The notes: generated from the letters alone by a model not told the origin. Shown: positions 25,809-36,018, counted from the first letter of the stretch. The stretch: 64,000 bases of DNA from an unicellular cyanobacterium SU2 (GCA_002110465.1 NEED01000049.1:351453-415452); one strand, 5' to 3'. Numbers and translations are program-made.

Positions 25809-28583
25809 TTAGTTGACTTTGAATTGACGTACACTAGCTTCGAGGGATTGAGCAACCGCCAGCAATTGCTTGAAAGCGTCGGAAACCTCTACCGCTTCAG
25901 ATGAGGTTTTGTCAGAGATAGAGGCAACTGCAATCATGGTTTGGGTAACTGATTGACTGGTGTTGGACTGTTCTACGGCTGCCTTGGCGATCGCTTCAAC
26001 TAATTCGGTAATTTGCGCGCTGGCGGCGGTAATTTGGTTCAAACTCTTACGGGTTTCGTCTACTAACTTGGTTCCTGTTACCACTTGCTCGGTTCCTGCT
26101 TCCATAGCAGCGACCACATCGTTCGTTTCTGTTTGAATACTAGAAACCAGGGCTTTAATTTCCGCCGTTGCTTCGGCTGACTGACGGGCTAAGGAGCGAA
26201 CTTCATCCGCAACCACCGCAAAGCCTCGTCCTTCTTCTCCTGCGTGGGCAGCCTCAATAGACGCATTCAGGGCTAATAAGTTGGTTTGGTCAGCAAAACT
26301 ACTAATTAGGTTAACGACCCCCGAAATTCTCTGGGAAGATTCCCCTAACCGTTTTACTTTTTTGGCGGTTTCGGCAACGGTTTCCCGAATGGCCATAATC
26401 CCATCTACCGTGCGGTTCATGGCTTCTTCCCCTAATTCCACGGTCTGGGCGGTTTGTTGTGCCGTGGCTTCAGCTAGTTCAGCATTGGTAGCAACTTCGC
26501 CGATGGAGTTGGTCATACTTTGCAGACGATCAAGGGCTACTGCAATATCTTGAGCTTGGCGACTTGATTCTTCTGATAACTCTCGCACTGAGGTTTCTGA
26601 GGTATGAGTTGTTACGGCTAATTGACTGGCTGATTCTTGTACCTGAGTAACAATCTTCCGTAGGTTCTCAATGGTTGCGTTGTAGGAGTCAGCAATGGTT
26701 CCTATCTCATCTTCCGTCACGTTAGCCCGAATGGTGAGATCTCCTCGACTAACCGGATCTACTTCCATCAGCAATTCTAAAGCCCGTTTTTGTAATTGCT
26801 CTTTGGCTCGACGTTGCTCTTCTTGCTCTTGTTCGCGTTGTTGTAGAATATTAGCTCGTTCTAGGGAAAATCCGACTTGGGTAGAAATTTGGGAAAAGAA
26901 AGAGATTTCTGTTTTTTCCCAGTCGCGCGGTCCTGAACACTGGTGAGCAATTAATAATCCTAGGAGTTGTCCTTTGCGTAAAATGGGAGCGACTAGGTTG
27001 GCTTTCACCTTATATGGTTCGAGTTGTCCTAAGTGACAATCTGTTAATCCGGCATTATAGATATCAGGGGTTGCCTGAACTCGTCCTTGCCGATATTTAT
27101 CGACATATCTGTCAGCAAAACACGGATCTCGAATTTCTGCTCCCAGGGCTACTGGGAACTCTGGGGAAACCGATTCCGCGATGATAATTCCTTTCCAATT
27201 CTCATCAAACTGATAGACAATAACGCGATCGCTCTTTAAGACACGCCGTGTCTCTTCCACACAGACCCTTAAAATATCCTCGGTGGTGATGGCAGCCGCC
27301 ATTTTTAGGGTAATCTCTCTGACGTTATTGGCTCGCTCTTTATCTTTATTCCGTTCCTCTTCTAAATTCAGACGATCCAGGATGATGGTCATTTGTTCAC
27401 CCAACTTCTTGAGAAAATTGATTTCTGTCTGGTTCCACTGGTGGGTTGTCTGACAGTGATGGGCAATTAATAACCCAAACAGATTATTCCGTTTCAAAAT
27501 AGGAACCACAAGATTTGCCTTAATGTCCAAGCGTTCCATTAACGCCAAGTGTTCGGGGTGAAATCCAGCGTTATAAACATCTTCAGTGGGGACAGTTCGG
27601 TTGTGTTTATACTCATCGAGTAATCGTTGAGGAATACAATTGTCCCCCACCTCAGTTTCTAAAGCACTGGGATATCCTGTTTCTAAAGCTTCACAGGTGA
27701 TATGTCCATAACCATTTGCGTCAAACTCATAGATAACGACTCGTTCTACCCCTAGCAACAGTCTGACTTCATCTAAGATTTGGAACAAAATACTATCCAA
27801 TTCCGCCCGATCATTGGGGAAGCTTGTGGCAATTTTGCTTAATAAGTTAGCTTGTTCTACGGAGAGAGATTGTTCTTCTAGCAGGGTTTTAATCTGTTGT
27901 GTCATTTGATTGATGGTTTGCCCTAGCAGCGCAAATTCATCTTCCCCTTCAACCTCCATCTGAGTATCCAAATCTCCTTCTCCAATTTTTTTGAGGATGT
28001 GAACGGTTTTACTAATAGGTCGAGTAGCCTGTTCAGCCATGATCACCGCAATGACACCAGCGATCGCGGCTGTTATCAAGACTTCCCAGAACAAAAGGGT
28101 TAGGAGGTTACTTTTCATCTGGTTAGCTGTGGTTGTCAGTTCCTCAGCATTCCCCGTTTCCATTCGTTCTGACTGTTGTATCAACCCTCGGTTAACGACA
28201 CCATAAGTAATAAAGCCCACGGTCATAACAGGAACCACACCAATGAGGGTGGCCAAAATCATCGCCTTGTGTCGCAATTTCAGACGTTGCCACCAGGGAA
28301 GCGATCGCCAATTTTTCCCAGAGTCCAAGGATGTCGATGTCTCTGGGGATAGGGTTTTTCTGAGAGGAGAGTCTGAAGGAGGCGGTGTAGACCATGAGGA
28401 AGACTGAGAGTCTGCGATCCTCGTCTTAGCTTCTTCAGGTGTTTGTTCTGGGGAGTCTTCTCTAGGAATGGTGTCTGAAGCAGCTAGGTTAGATTCTTTT
28501 TCGAGGGGGACAATGGTTTCTTGGGAGACAAGGTTTTTTCCGTTTGTCTGTTGAGAATTGGATTTAGGGGGTGTCTGAGTCAT
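25809..28583 (-). CDS. pixJ1: Methyl-accepting phototaxis photoreceptor PixJ with DXCF cyanobacteriochrome GAF
   Basis: A 924-residue receptor. Residues 1-100 form a Ser/Pro/Thr-rich cytoplasmic tail, with TM helices at about 108-130 and 161-183. HAMP is at about 185-237. GAF1 (about 255-410) lacks bilin cysteines: EHL stands where CHL is expected. GAF2 (about 425-585) has DPCF with Cys488 and DCHLGQLEP with Cys516, the two-cysteine DXCF signature of blue/green cyanobacteriochromes such as TePixJ. The MCP domain follows, with [20 protein letters not shown] at its tip. In Synechocystis the equivalent gene (sll0041) directs positive phototaxis. Cotranscription with pixI upstream (99-base gap) is likely. 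Confidence 0.92.
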   Translation of the reverse strand: MTQTPPKSNSQQTNGKNLVSQETIVPLEKESNLAASDTIPREDSPEQTPEEAKTRIADSQSSSWSTPPPSDSPLRKTLSPETSTSLDSGKNWRSLPWWQRLKLRHKAMILATLIGVVPVMTVGFITYGVVNRGLIQQSERMETGNAEELTTTANQMKSNLLTLLFWEVLITAAIAGVIAVIMAEQATRPISKTVHILKKIGEGDLDTQMEVEGEDEFALLGQTINQMTQQIKTLLEEQSLSVEQANLLSKIATSFPNDRAELDSILFQILDEVRLLLGVERVVIYEFDANGYGHITCEALETGYPSALETEVGDNCIPQRLLDEYKHNRTVPTEDVYNAGFHPEHLALMERLDIKANLVVPILKRNNLFGLLIAHHCQTTHQWNQTEINFLKKLGEQMTIILDRLNLEEERNKDKERANNVREITLKMAAAITTEDILRVCVEETRRVLKSDRVIVYQFDENWKGIIIAESVSPEFPVALGAEIRDPCFADRYVDKYRQGRVQATPDIYNAGLTDCHLGQLEPYKVKANLVAPILRKGQLLGLLIAHQCSGPRDWEKTEISFFSQISTQVGFSLERANILQQREQEQEEQRRAKEQLQKRALELLMEVDPVSRGDLTIRANVTEDEIGTIADSYNATIENLRKIVTQVQESASQLAVTTHTSETSVRELSEESSRQAQDIAVALDRLQSMTNSIGEVATNAELAEATAQQTAQTVELGEEAMNRTVDGIMAIRETVAETAKKVKRLGESSQRISGVVNLISSFADQTNLLALNASIEAAHAGEEGRGFAVVADEVRSLARQSAEATAEIKALVSSIQTETNDVVAAMEAGTEQVVTGTKLVDETRKSLNQITAASAQITELVEAIAKAAVEQSNTSQSVTQTMIAVASISDKTSSEAVEVSDAFKQLLAVAQSLEASVRQFKVN

Positions 28584-28682
28584 GAAATTACCTCAATAAG
28601 ATTTAGGACTAATCCTGTCCTTGAAGGTTAGTTAGAACGCAATAAAACGATTTTCTTAATAAAATTAATGCTCTGAAATGGA

Positions 28683-29219
28683 TTAAGATTTGGGCATAGC
28701 CGCCATGATGGCTTTTCCCTGTAGGACAATAAACATTTCTCCTTGGGGATTTAACCAATAACCTTGAAGAAACGAAGCTAAACTCGGCGTAATTGCTGAC
28801 CCTGGCGGAGATTGGATTTGTTCAGGATCACACCATGCCATCTCCTTAACCTGATTAACCACTAACCCAATTGTCTGACGAGAACTTTGGGAGTTTGAAG
28901 ATTTTTGGGAACTTGACTTAAGGACGACGGCTCGATGGACGGGAGAGGTTAAGGGTTTTTGATGCCAAGGAGTTAACCCCACCAGTTCCCCTAGATCAAC
29001 TATCCAAAGAATTTCTCCACGCCAGTTATAAACCCCCATCACCCAACTAGGCATTTGGGGAATTGGGACAATTTGACCAACGGGAATGTTTAAAACCTCA
29101 GTTAATTGAGCTACTGGTAACATGACAGTGGTATCAGGAACTAACTGTAACTCTAGGAACTGTTCTAGATTGGTACGAGCTTGAGTTTGAGTTTTTGGGG
29201 ATAATTCTCGAAAGACCAC
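28683..29219 (-). CDS. pixI: CheW-like adaptor of the Pix phototaxis system
   Basis: A 178-residue single CheW domain: FLELQLVPDTTVMLPVAQLTEVL, then MPSWVMGVYNWRGEILWIVDLGELVGL, and near the end GYWLNPQGEMFIVLQ. It would couple PixJ receptors to the PixL kinase. Its place between pixH and pixJ1 is the same as in the Synechocystis pixGHIJ1J2L cluster. It follows pixH by 22 bases, which implies cotranscription. There is an insert of Ser/Gln-rich residues around 105-115, probably a surface loop. Confidence 0.88.
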   Translation of the reverse strand: MVFRELSPKTQTQARTNLEQFLELQLVPDTTVMLPVAQLTEVLNIPVGQIVPIPQMPSWVMGVYNWRGEILWIVDLGELVGLTPWHQKPLTSPVHRAVVLKSSSQKSSNSQSSRQTIGLVVNQVKEMAWCDPEQIQSPPGSAITPSLASFLQGYWLNPQGEMFIVLQGKAIMAAMPKS

Positions 29220-29241
29220 AACACACTCTCTGTAAATAGGA

Positions 29242-29607
29242 CTATAGCTGAATCAGTTGTTTGAGGGTATTCATAAAGGTTTCTTGGTCTACTGGTTTAG
29301 CCAGATAGGCATCGGCCCCTTGTCTCATTCCCCAAAATTTATCCATATCCGTATCTTTGGTTGAACAAATAATCACGGGAATGTTGCTAGTTCTGTCTTC
29401 AGCTTTCAGGGCGCGACAAATTTCAAATCCACTACGTCCTGGCAAAACGACATCGAGAATAATGACATCGGGAAGATTCTCATTGAGCTTTTCGAGGGCT
29501 TCTTCCCCACTGGCAGCGATCGTGACAATTAAACCAGTTTGTTTAACGTATTGACTAATAATTTCTCGTTCGGTTAGAGAATCTTCAACGATTAGGGCAG
29601 TTCCCAT
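29242..29607 (-). CDS. pixH: CheY-like response regulator
   Basis: A 121-residue stand-alone receiver domain. It has the acidic pocket in ALIVEDSLTERE, the phosphoacceptor Asp in DVIILDVVLPGRSG, a switch Ser/Thr in VIICSTKD, and the conserved Lys in YLAKPVDQETF. With no output domain, it should act by binding motors or as a phosphate sink. It is the second gene of the pix block, 157 bases after pixG and 22 before pixI. In Synechocystis PixH and PixG are the two output regulators of phototaxis. Confidence 0.9.
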   Translation of the reverse strand: MGTALIVEDSLTEREIISQYVKQTGLIVTIAASGEEALEKLNENLPDVIILDVVLPGRSGFEICRALKAEDRTSNIPVIICSTKDTDMDKFWGMRQGADAYLAKPVDQETFMNTLKQLIQL

Positions 29608-29764
29608 AATTTTGACCTCAAAAAATCAAGATAGTAGGTTCAGTGTCTGGGCTATATTGTTAGCATTCCCTTAAATTTGATGGAAGTAACATTTCTTGAC
29701 AACTTAGTTTGGTTCCATCAAACAAAGGAATTTTGTTCGGTTACTAACAACAATTTTCCAAAAA

Positions 29765-30967
29765 TCAAGCAACGATTGCTTCTTTTAGATGCTTGCGGAT
29801 GGTATTTAATACCACATCAGCATTGACGGGTTTGCTGATAAAGTCAGTTGATCCCACCATTTTCGCTCTCACGCGATCCACAATTCCGTCGTTACCCGTC
29901 AAAATAATAATGGGGGTGTGACGGAAAAAAGAAAGTTTACGGAGTTGGCCGCAAATTTCATACCCATTGGCATTGGGCATGACTAAATCTAAAAAGATGA
30001 GTGAGGGTTTGCGCGATAAAAGAATGGCGATCGCCCGTAGCGGATCATTAATCCCCAGAAATTGATAATTAGCCTCGGTTAAGATCTTTTCCATGGTTTG
30101 ACACATCAGGGGACTGTCATCAATACAGGCAATTAAGGTTTCTGAGGCACTGTCTAGAATGGATGTCGAAGAGGATGATTGAGGAACCGATATGGGTGGG
30201 GAAAGATCTTCTATGGGGATGAGTTCAACCAGTCCCATTTGAACATAGGGGAGTAGGGAACTGGTAACCGTTACCACGTCTCGCTTCATGCGAACCGCTA
30301 AATCCCGTAGGGTTTGGTGTCCATCCAATAGTTGATTGAGGGTTTGATAAACTTGAGGAGAAGTTCGCTCTCGTAATTGTTCGGGTTGTCGGATTAACGG
30401 GGCCGAGTTAGGAGAGCGATCAGCAATTTTCGCTTCTTGCCATCCTTGCCATTGTTTTTGTGCCTCAAGAATAATTTGGTCAACATCAATCAACACTAAA
30501 CGAGTTGAAAGAACCTTGTTGGGCTGTAATTGACAAGTCACTTCCATGGTTTGAGTGATGTCAAACAAAACTTCGATGATCAGCGATCGAATCAGACGAG
30601 CGGCCTGTTCTCGACTAATCTTTTGTTGCTCTACCCACAAGCATAGTAATTGATATTCCCAACAAAGACGAAAATCGTTGGTTTTAACCTTTGCGAGATC
30701 TAATGGTAGTGAGGAAAGATGGGCAGCAATTTCAGGTACATATAAGGCAATATGTCTTCTCCAACGTCTGACAGGATGAGAACCGCCTGTGGCATACATG
30801 AGCCGTCCTAAATAGAGATAGAAAAACCACTGCTCTCCTTTAGGATTTTTAATTACCAATTGACCACTAAACCGAGATTGTTTGAGTTTGTCGAAAAACC
30901 CGGCTTGTTTGGAGGCTGTAAATTCCTGAATTGAAATGGGATTGGGGGGGGGATATTGAGCAGTCAT
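29765..30967 (-). CDS. pixG: PatA/PixG-type response regulator (PATAN domain plus receiver)
   Basis: A 400-residue protein. The N-terminal about 240 residues are a PATAN/DUF4388-type domain (FDKLKQSRFSGQLVIKNPKG, GRLMYATGGSHPVRRWRRHI). It is followed by a helical linker and a C-terminal receiver with LIACIDDSPLMCQTMEKIL, acceptor Asp in LIFLDLVMPNANGYE and Lys in FISKPVNAD. PATAN regulators such as PixG and PixE act on type IV pilus motors in cyanobacteria. It is the first gene of the pix block, with its promoter presumably in 30968-31150. Its presence first in the cluster matches sll0038. Confidence 0.88.
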   Translation of the reverse strand: MTAQYPPPNPISIQEFTASKQAGFFDKLKQSRFSGQLVIKNPKGEQWFFYLYLGRLMYATGGSHPVRRWRRHIALYVPEIAAHLSSLPLDLAKVKTNDFRLCWEYQLLCLWVEQQKISREQAARLIRSLIIEVLFDITQTMEVTCQLQPNKVLSTRLVLIDVDQIILEAQKQWQGWQEAKIADRSPNSAPLIRQPEQLRERTSPQVYQTLNQLLDGHQTLRDLAVRMKRDVVTVTSSLLPYVQMGLVELIPIEDLSPPISVPQSSSSTSILDSASETLIACIDDSPLMCQTMEKILTEANYQFLGINDPLRAIAILLSRKPSLIFLDLVMPNANGYEICGQLRKLSFFRHTPIIILTGNDGIVDRVRAKMVGSTDFISKPVNADVVLNTIRKHLKEAIVA

Positions 30968-31149
30968 TATTGCATATCCAGTTGAGTAACTAATCTCCTT
31001 GTATTACGGTTATAGCGTTCCCGAAAATCACACAAAAGTAACAGTAGGTCTAAAAAAAATTGGTTAGACTTCCCCAAGAAAATACCATGTTGCCTATTTT
31101 ACCCTCTAAACTTTGGAGATAATTATCTAATTTGTCTGGGTTAATCTTT

Positions 31150-31238
31150 TTGAAGCGGGTAAGGTTCGAGTGTCACCACTCTCCCCTCCCCTAAGAACCG
31201 TGCGTCACTGTTTCCAACCACACGGCTCAAGCCCTACT
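31150..31238 (-). ncRNA. Group II intron domains V and VI (remnant)
   Basis: On the minus strand, positions 31228-31195 form a 34-nt domain V hairpin. It begins GAGCCGTGTG, has a GGAAAC-like tip, and closes with GCACGGTTC. It is followed by a domain VI-like hairpin (GAGTG-GTGA-CACTC) with nearby unpaired A residues, ending near CTTACCC. This is the catalytic 3' end of a group II intron and lies directly downstream of the broken maturase reading frame. The exact 3' splice boundary could not be fixed. Confidence 0.8.
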
Positions 31239-31774
31239 TCAAGCCTTTGACTTGGATTTTAAGTGTTCCTGTTTATGGCAAACTTTATGCAGGTGGATTA
31301 GATTTTCGTGTCGTCCGAACCAGCATCTTTCACGGGAACTATGTGATGGGTTTCTATTTCTTCCCCATTGAATAAGTAGTCATTACAGAGGGGGCATTTC
31401 CAGTTTTGTTGTTTGGCTATAAGCTCATATTTTGAGTCTTTTTCCCAGTGGAGTTTGCCTTGTTTTGTTTGTCTGTTTTCCCAGTATTCTCGGAGTGAGG
31501 GGTCATCAGGGCTTGCTGTCCCTTTGACTTTTATGTGTCTTACTATGGGTGTACTACTGATGTTGTACAGGATGTGAGTTATCTCTTTTCCTTTTCTACC
31601 AGTCCCTTTACACATAAAGGTTCCGTTTCTTCCTCTAAAACTATGAAAATAGCGTTTGAAAACCCATGTTTTTGATTTGTTGGGATGCCTACGTTGAGCA
31701 TCGACGGTAGAGGTAATGCCATACACGATTTTCGATGTATGAGAAAGTTTCTTTACTAACCACTCCTCACTCAA
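31239..31774 (-). pseudogene. Group II intron maturase fragment with HNH domain (frameshifted, 5' truncated)
   Basis: Only the C-terminal third of a group II intron-encoded protein remains. There is domain X-like sequence (RRHPNKSKTWVFKRYFHSF), the linker PIVRHIKVKGTASPDDPSL, and an HNH nuclease segment (QNWKCPLCNDYLFNGEE, then ETHHIVPVKDAGSDD). The reverse transcriptase part is absent, and an in-frame stop lies just before the first usable TTG. Around 31300 the frame stops, but in the next frame the HNH domain continues as ENLIHLHKVCHKQEHLKSKS. A one-base deletion has therefore broken it. The element is not mobile by itself. Confidence 0.85.
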
Positions 31775-31983
31775 AAATTTCTAGTCAACCCACACCTGAT
31801 CTCAAAATTTATCTGAGGACTCCTTTTCTTATTGAACAAAACCTGTTAAAATAACTTAACAGTACAACACAGCAGGGGCAAATCCACACCTGACCTCTAA
31901 CCTATAGCCGCTAAAAGGCTAAACAGAAGGATTAGCGTGGTTTATAGCCCCAGTAGATAACAAGGGGTATAACCAAATAATTC

Positions 31984-33327
31984 ATGGGCAGTAAGCCAAC
32001 CGTAGCCATATCTCACCTAGGCTGTGAGAAAAACCGTATTGACTCTGAACATATGCTAGGCTTGTTAGCACAAGCAGGTTATCAGATAGATAATAATGAA
32101 GAATTAGCAGATTACGTAATTGTTAATACCTGTAGTTTCATTCAAGAGGCTCGCCAAGAATCAGTCCGTACATTGGTAGAATTAGCCGAAGCCAAGAAAA
32201 AAATTATTATTTCTGGTTGTATGGCACAACACTTTGAGACAGAACTTCTCAAGGAATTACCTGAAGCAGTGGCTATTGTTGGAACAGGAGATTATCAGAA
32301 AATTGTTGATGTTATCCAACGAGTGGACACAGGAGAAAAAGTCAAAGAAGTTTCTGCCAATCCCACATTTATTGCCGATGAAACTATTCCCCGTTATCGA
32401 ACAACCACCGAAGGAGTGGCTTACTTAAGGGTAGCAGAAGGATGTGATTACCGTTGTGCTTTTTGCATTATTCCTCACCTGAGAGGAAACCAGCGATCGC
32501 GTACCATTGAATCAATTGTTACTGAAGCGCAACAACTAGCAGAACAAGGCGTACAAGAGTTAATCTTGATTTCCCAGATTACCACTAACTACGGCTTAGA
32601 TTTGTATGGAGAACCTAAGTTAGCCGAATTGCTACAGGCATTAGGAAAAGTTGATATTCCGTGGATTCGCATCCATTACGCTTATCCTACCGGCTTAACC
32701 CCCAAAATCATTGAGGTAATTCGAGAGACTCCTAACGTCTTACCCTATCTAGACTTACCCCTGCAACATTCCCATCCGGATATCCTCAAGGCCATGAATC
32801 GTCCCTGGCAAGGACAGGTTAACGATAATATCATTGAAAAGATCAAAGAAGTCATTCCTGAAGCTGTCTTAAGAACAACCTTTATTGTGGGATTTCCTGG
32901 AGAAACAGACGAGCATTTTGAACACTTAGTTAACTTTGTTGAAAGACATCAATTCGATCATGTTGGGGTATTTACATTCTCCCCAGAAGAAGAAACCCCC
33001 GCTTATCAAATGGCTCATCAAATTGCTGAAGAAATAGCCCAAGACAGAAGAGAAAGGTTAATGCAAGTTCAACAGCCAATTTCTCTGAAAAAAAATCAAG
33101 GTTGTGTCGGAAAAACCGTTAACGTTTTAATTGAGCAAGAAAACCCCCAAACTCAAGAGTTAGTCGGACGTTCTTCACGATTCGCTCCAGAAGTTGATGG
33201 TCTTGTTTATGTTCAAGGAGAAGCTTCTTTGAATACAATTGTCCCTGTTCAAATCACCCATGCTGATACTTACGATCTCTATGGAAACATTGTTGATAAA
33301 CCAGATATTCTAGCAGTCAATGATTGA
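31984..33327 (+). CDS. rimO: Ribosomal protein S12 methylthiotransferase
   Basis: RimO adds a methylthio group to Asp of ribosomal protein S12 (Asp89 in E. coli). The 447-residue protein has the N-terminal cluster cysteines ([30 protein letters not shown]), the radical-SAM motif in [16 protein letters not shown], and a C-terminal TRAM-like domain ([13 protein letters not shown]). The HLGCEKN start distinguishes RimO from MiaB. It precedes crhR by 98 bases, the same pair known as a dicistronic unit in Synechocystis (slr0082-slr0083). A remnant group II intron lies upstream on the opposite strand. Confidence 0.95.
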   Translation: MGSKPTVAISHLGCEKNRIDSEHMLGLLAQAGYQIDNNEELADYVIVNTCSFIQEARQESVRTLVELAEAKKKIIISGCMAQHFETELLKELPEAVAIVGTGDYQKIVDVIQRVDTGEKVKEVSANPTFIADETIPRYRTTTEGVAYLRVAEGCDYRCAFCIIPHLRGNQRSRTIESIVTEAQQLAEQGVQELILISQITTNYGLDLYGEPKLAELLQALGKVDIPWIRIHYAYPTGLTPKIIEVIRETPNVLPYLDLPLQHSHPDILKAMNRPWQGQVNDNIIEKIKEVIPEAVLRTTFIVGFPGETDEHFEHLVNFVERHQFDHVGVFTFSPEEETPAYQMAHQIAEEIAQDRRERLMQVQQPISLKKNQGCVGKTVNVLIEQENPQTQELVGRSSRFAPEVDGLVYVQGEASLNTIVPVQITHADTYDLYGNIVDKPDILAVND

Positions 33328-33424
33328 CCTAAGATTCCCCATAAGCGATTCCCGTCGAGGATAAAGCTTACTCAAAAACTTTGCCCAATTAACCCAACCA
33401 TTTACTAACCAGACAATATTTCTT

Positions 33425-34867
33425 ATGACCATTTCTTTCAATAGCTTAGGACTCTCTGAAAATCGCGTTAATAAATTAGAAACATTAGGTTTCACGAGTC
33501 CAACAGAAATTCAATCTAAAGCAATTCCCTTAATTTTAGAAGGCCATGATGTTCTCGGTCAATCTCAGACAGGCACAGGAAAAACGGCGGCTTATTCCTT
33601 GCCAATTATGGAACAGATTGATCCTAAAAATTCCGATGTACAAGCACTAATCCTAACCCCTACCCGTGAATTAGCTCAACAGGTTGCCTTAGCCCTTAAA
33701 GATTTTTCCACTGAACGGCGACTTTATATTTTAACCGTTTATGGGGGTCAATCGATTGAAAGACAAATTCGCAGTTTACAACGAGGCGTTCAAATTGTTG
33801 TTGGAACCCCAGGAAGGGTGATTGATCTATTAGAGCGCAAAAAGTTGGTTTTAGACAATCTTAAGTGGGCTGTTCTCGATGAAGCCGATGAAATGCTTAG
33901 TATGGGCTTTATCGACGATGTGAAAAAAATTCTCAGACAAACCCCTGAACAACGCAACACCGCTTGTTTCTCGGCAACCATGCCCCGTGAAATCCGCGAA
34001 TTAGTCAATCAATTCCTTAAATCCCCTGTTACAGTAACCGTAGACCAGCCCCAAGCAGCCCCCGATAAAATTGAGCAGCATCTCTATGGTGTTCCTCGCG
34101 GTTGGTCAAAACTCAAAGCACTACAACCGATTTTAGAAATTGAAACCCCCGAAACAGCAATCATTTTCGTTCGGACAAAACAAACAGCCTCTGAACTCAC
34201 CAGTAAGTTACAAGAAGCTGGACAAAGTGTGGACGAATACCACGGTAATCTTAGTCAGTCCCAACGGGAACGCTTAGTCTATCGGTTTCGAGATGGCAAA
34301 GTTAAGATTGTGGTAGCCACTGATATTGCCGCACGAGGGTTAGACGTGGAAAATTTAACCCACGTCATTAACTACGATTTGCCCGATAATGCAGAAACCT
34401 ATATTCACCGCATTGGACGGACAGGTCGCGCAGGAAAAACAGGAACAGCTATTTCTCTCATTGAACCGATTGATCGGCGCATGGTACGTCAAATTGAACG
34501 GCGAATCCGGCAAAAATTAGAGTTACGTCGTATCCCCAATCGTTCTCAAGTCGAAGCTAAGCGACTCGAAAGACTGCAGCAGCAAATTCAAGATTCCTTA
34601 GCAGGGGAACGGATGGCTTCGTTTTTACCTATTGTGCGGGAACTCAGCGATGAATATGATCCCCAGGCGATAGCGGCTGCCGCGTTACAGATGGTTTATG
34701 ATCAAGACTGTCCCAATTGGATGAAGACTGACTGGGAAGTACCTGAAGCAGGAATCTCTAAACCTATTATCAAGGGTAAGAATCGCAAAGACAACTCGAA
34801 ACCCCGCCGTAACCACTCAGGGAAAAAGGTAGATCGCAAAACAGTCAGCCACCATCGAGGGCGTTAG
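33425..34867 (+). CDS. crhR: DEAD-box RNA helicase CrhR-type
   Basis: A 480-residue DEAD-box helicase. It has a Q motif (FTSPTEIQSKAIPL), Walker A AQ-like SQTGTGKTAA, TPTRELAQQ, the DEAD box VLDEADEMLSMGF, SATMPRE, IIFVRTK, TDIAARGLDV and HRIGRTGRAGKTG. The C-terminal extension ERMASFLPIVRELSDEYDPQ, with a basic tail rich in Lys/Arg, matches cyanobacterial CrhR, the redox- and cold-responsive helicase that remodels RNA. The partner rimO is immediately upstream, so the pair is likely transcribed together, possibly with processing in the 98-base spacer. A terminator follows. Confidence 0.92.
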   Translation: MTISFNSLGLSENRVNKLETLGFTSPTEIQSKAIPLILEGHDVLGQSQTGTGKTAAYSLPIMEQIDPKNSDVQALILTPTRELAQQVALALKDFSTERRLYILTVYGGQSIERQIRSLQRGVQIVVGTPGRVIDLLERKKLVLDNLKWAVLDEADEMLSMGFIDDVKKILRQTPEQRNTACFSATMPREIRELVNQFLKSPVTVTVDQPQAAPDKIEQHLYGVPRGWSKLKALQPILEIETPETAIIFVRTKQTASELTSKLQEAGQSVDEYHGNLSQSQRERLVYRFRDGKVKIVVATDIAARGLDVENLTHVINYDLPDNAETYIHRIGRTGRAGKTGTAISLIEPIDRRMVRQIERRIRQKLELRRIPNRSQVEAKRLERLQQQIQDSLAGERMASFLPIVRELSDEYDPQAIAAAALQMVYDQDCPNWMKTDWEVPEAGISKPIIKGKNRKDNSKPRRNHSGKKVDRKTVSHHRGR

Positions 34868-34891
34868 GATTCGATAAAAACTAAAATAGAG

Positions 34892-34948
34892 CAGTGTCAA
34901 GGAAATCTTGGGAAATACAGTTAACATCACTTTGACACTGTTTTATTT
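34892..34948 (+). terminator. Terminator of the rimO-crhR unit
   Basis: A nine-base stem CAGTGTCAA / TTGACACTG with a loop of about 31 bases is followed by TTTTATTTAT. It lies 25 bases after the crhR stop and before the convergent alcohol dehydrogenase gene. The long loop is unusual, but the T tract supports termination in the + direction. Confidence 0.7.
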
Positions 34949-34963
34949 ATCTATTGGTTCGAG

Positions 34964-34986
34964 GTTTGTAGTAAGGGTTTTAGTCC
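34964..34986. repeat. Degenerate dispersed repeat overlapping the dehydrogenase stop codon
   Basis: The sequence GTTTGTAGTAAGGGTTTTAGTCC is a close match to the reverse complement of the 3865-3890 element (GTTCGTAGTAAGGACTTTAGTCCT). It covers the last codons and the TAA stop of the adjoining minus-strand dehydrogenase gene. Confidence 0.6.
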
Positions 34987-35951
34987 GATAACACTGAATC
35001 TGTCACAGATAATAAAATTTTCAAAACCCCTTTTTTCTGAGCGTGTTCAAACGCTTTTAGTCCGTCTGCTAAAGGATAACGGCCTTGAATTAACGGCTGT
35101 ACATCTACTTTCCTTTGGGCTAATAATTCTAAAGCTGGGCTAAAAGGACCACAACGAGACCCAATAACGGTAATCTCATCGACCACCAAAGAAGAGACAT
35201 CTAAGGTTAACTTCCCTGCATAGGTACTCTTGAGAACTAAAATTCCCCGCGATCGCAAGGAACGACGAGCTATCTCAAATCCTTCTGGATTTCCAGTACA
35301 CTCAACGGCAATATCAAAACTTCTGTCCCTAACAGCATCAACCAAACCGATTTTAATGCCTCGTTTAGCTAAATGGGTTAATTTTTCTTGATGGCGACCA
35401 ATGACCAATAAGTCACATCCAGTTAAGGCTAAGGTTTGAGATACCAATTGGCCTAATTTACCATCTCCAACAACCAATACCCGTTGATGAGAGTCTACCG
35501 AGATTTGTTGCTGAATTTCTAAGGCTGCGGCTAGGGGTTCAGTAAAAGTTGCCACATCCGTACTCACATTATCAGGAACTTGATGAAGATTTTCTACAGG
35601 TAAGGTAAGGTAGTCAGCAAAAGCCCCATTGCGGTTCATAATTCCTAAAACGGTTCGATTTTCACAATGGGTAGGAACTCCCTGACGACAGAAATGACAG
35701 TGACCACAGGCCGCATTAATTTCCCCAACGACTCTTTTATTGATCAGGTGGGACGGTCCTTGTTCAACCACTCCTACAAATTCGTGACCGATAACCCCTT
35801 GATAGGGATAGTATCCCCGAATTAATTCTAAATCTGTATTACAAATACCTGCTTGCAAAACCTTAACTAACGCTTCCCCTGAAGAGGGTTCAGGAGTCGG
35901 TAAATCAGTGCGTAAGTGTAGTTGATTATTTTCTAACCAGAGTCCATTCAT
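34980..35951 (-). CDS. Zinc-dependent alcohol dehydrogenase (MDR family)
   Basis: A medium-chain dehydrogenase of about 323 residues. It has the catalytic-zinc Cys in LQAGICNTDLELIRGYYPYQG, GHEFVGVVE, and four structural-zinc cysteines in AACGHCHFCRQGVPTHCENR. The nucleotide-binding region begins VLVVGDGKLGQLVSQTLALTG, with DLLVIG at the second strand. It resembles threonine/alcohol dehydrogenases; the substrate is unknown. I prefer the ATG at 35951 (MNGLWLEN) because the family begins there; a longer frame opens at 35996 with no supporting homology. The last codons overlap a dispersed repeat. Confidence 0.85.
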   Translation of the reverse strand: MNGLWLENNQLHLRTDLPTPEPSSGEALVKVLQAGICNTDLELIRGYYPYQGVIGHEFVGVVEQGPSHLINKRVVGEINAACGHCHFCRQGVPTHCENRTVLGIMNRNGAFADYLTLPVENLHQVPDNVSTDVATFTEPLAAALEIQQQISVDSHQRVLVVGDGKLGQLVSQTLALTGCDLLVIGRHQEKLTHLAKRGIKIGLVDAVRDRSFDIAVECTGNPEGFEIARRSLRSRGILVLKSTYAGKLTLDVSSLVVDEITVIGSRCGPFSPALELLAQRKVDVQPLIQGRYPLADGLKAFEHAQKKGVLKILLSVTDSVLSD

Positions 35952-36018
35952 AGAAGTTTTACTTTTGATTGGGAGTAGAGAGGTTTCACAGAACATCCCT
36001 ACTACGATTAAAGAGTGA

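Noticed and set aside
26281..26946. Two + strand frames opposite the pixJ1 signalling domain
   Set aside because: Antisense shadows of a conserved MCP coding region, with serine-rich, cysteine-rich content typical of chance frames.
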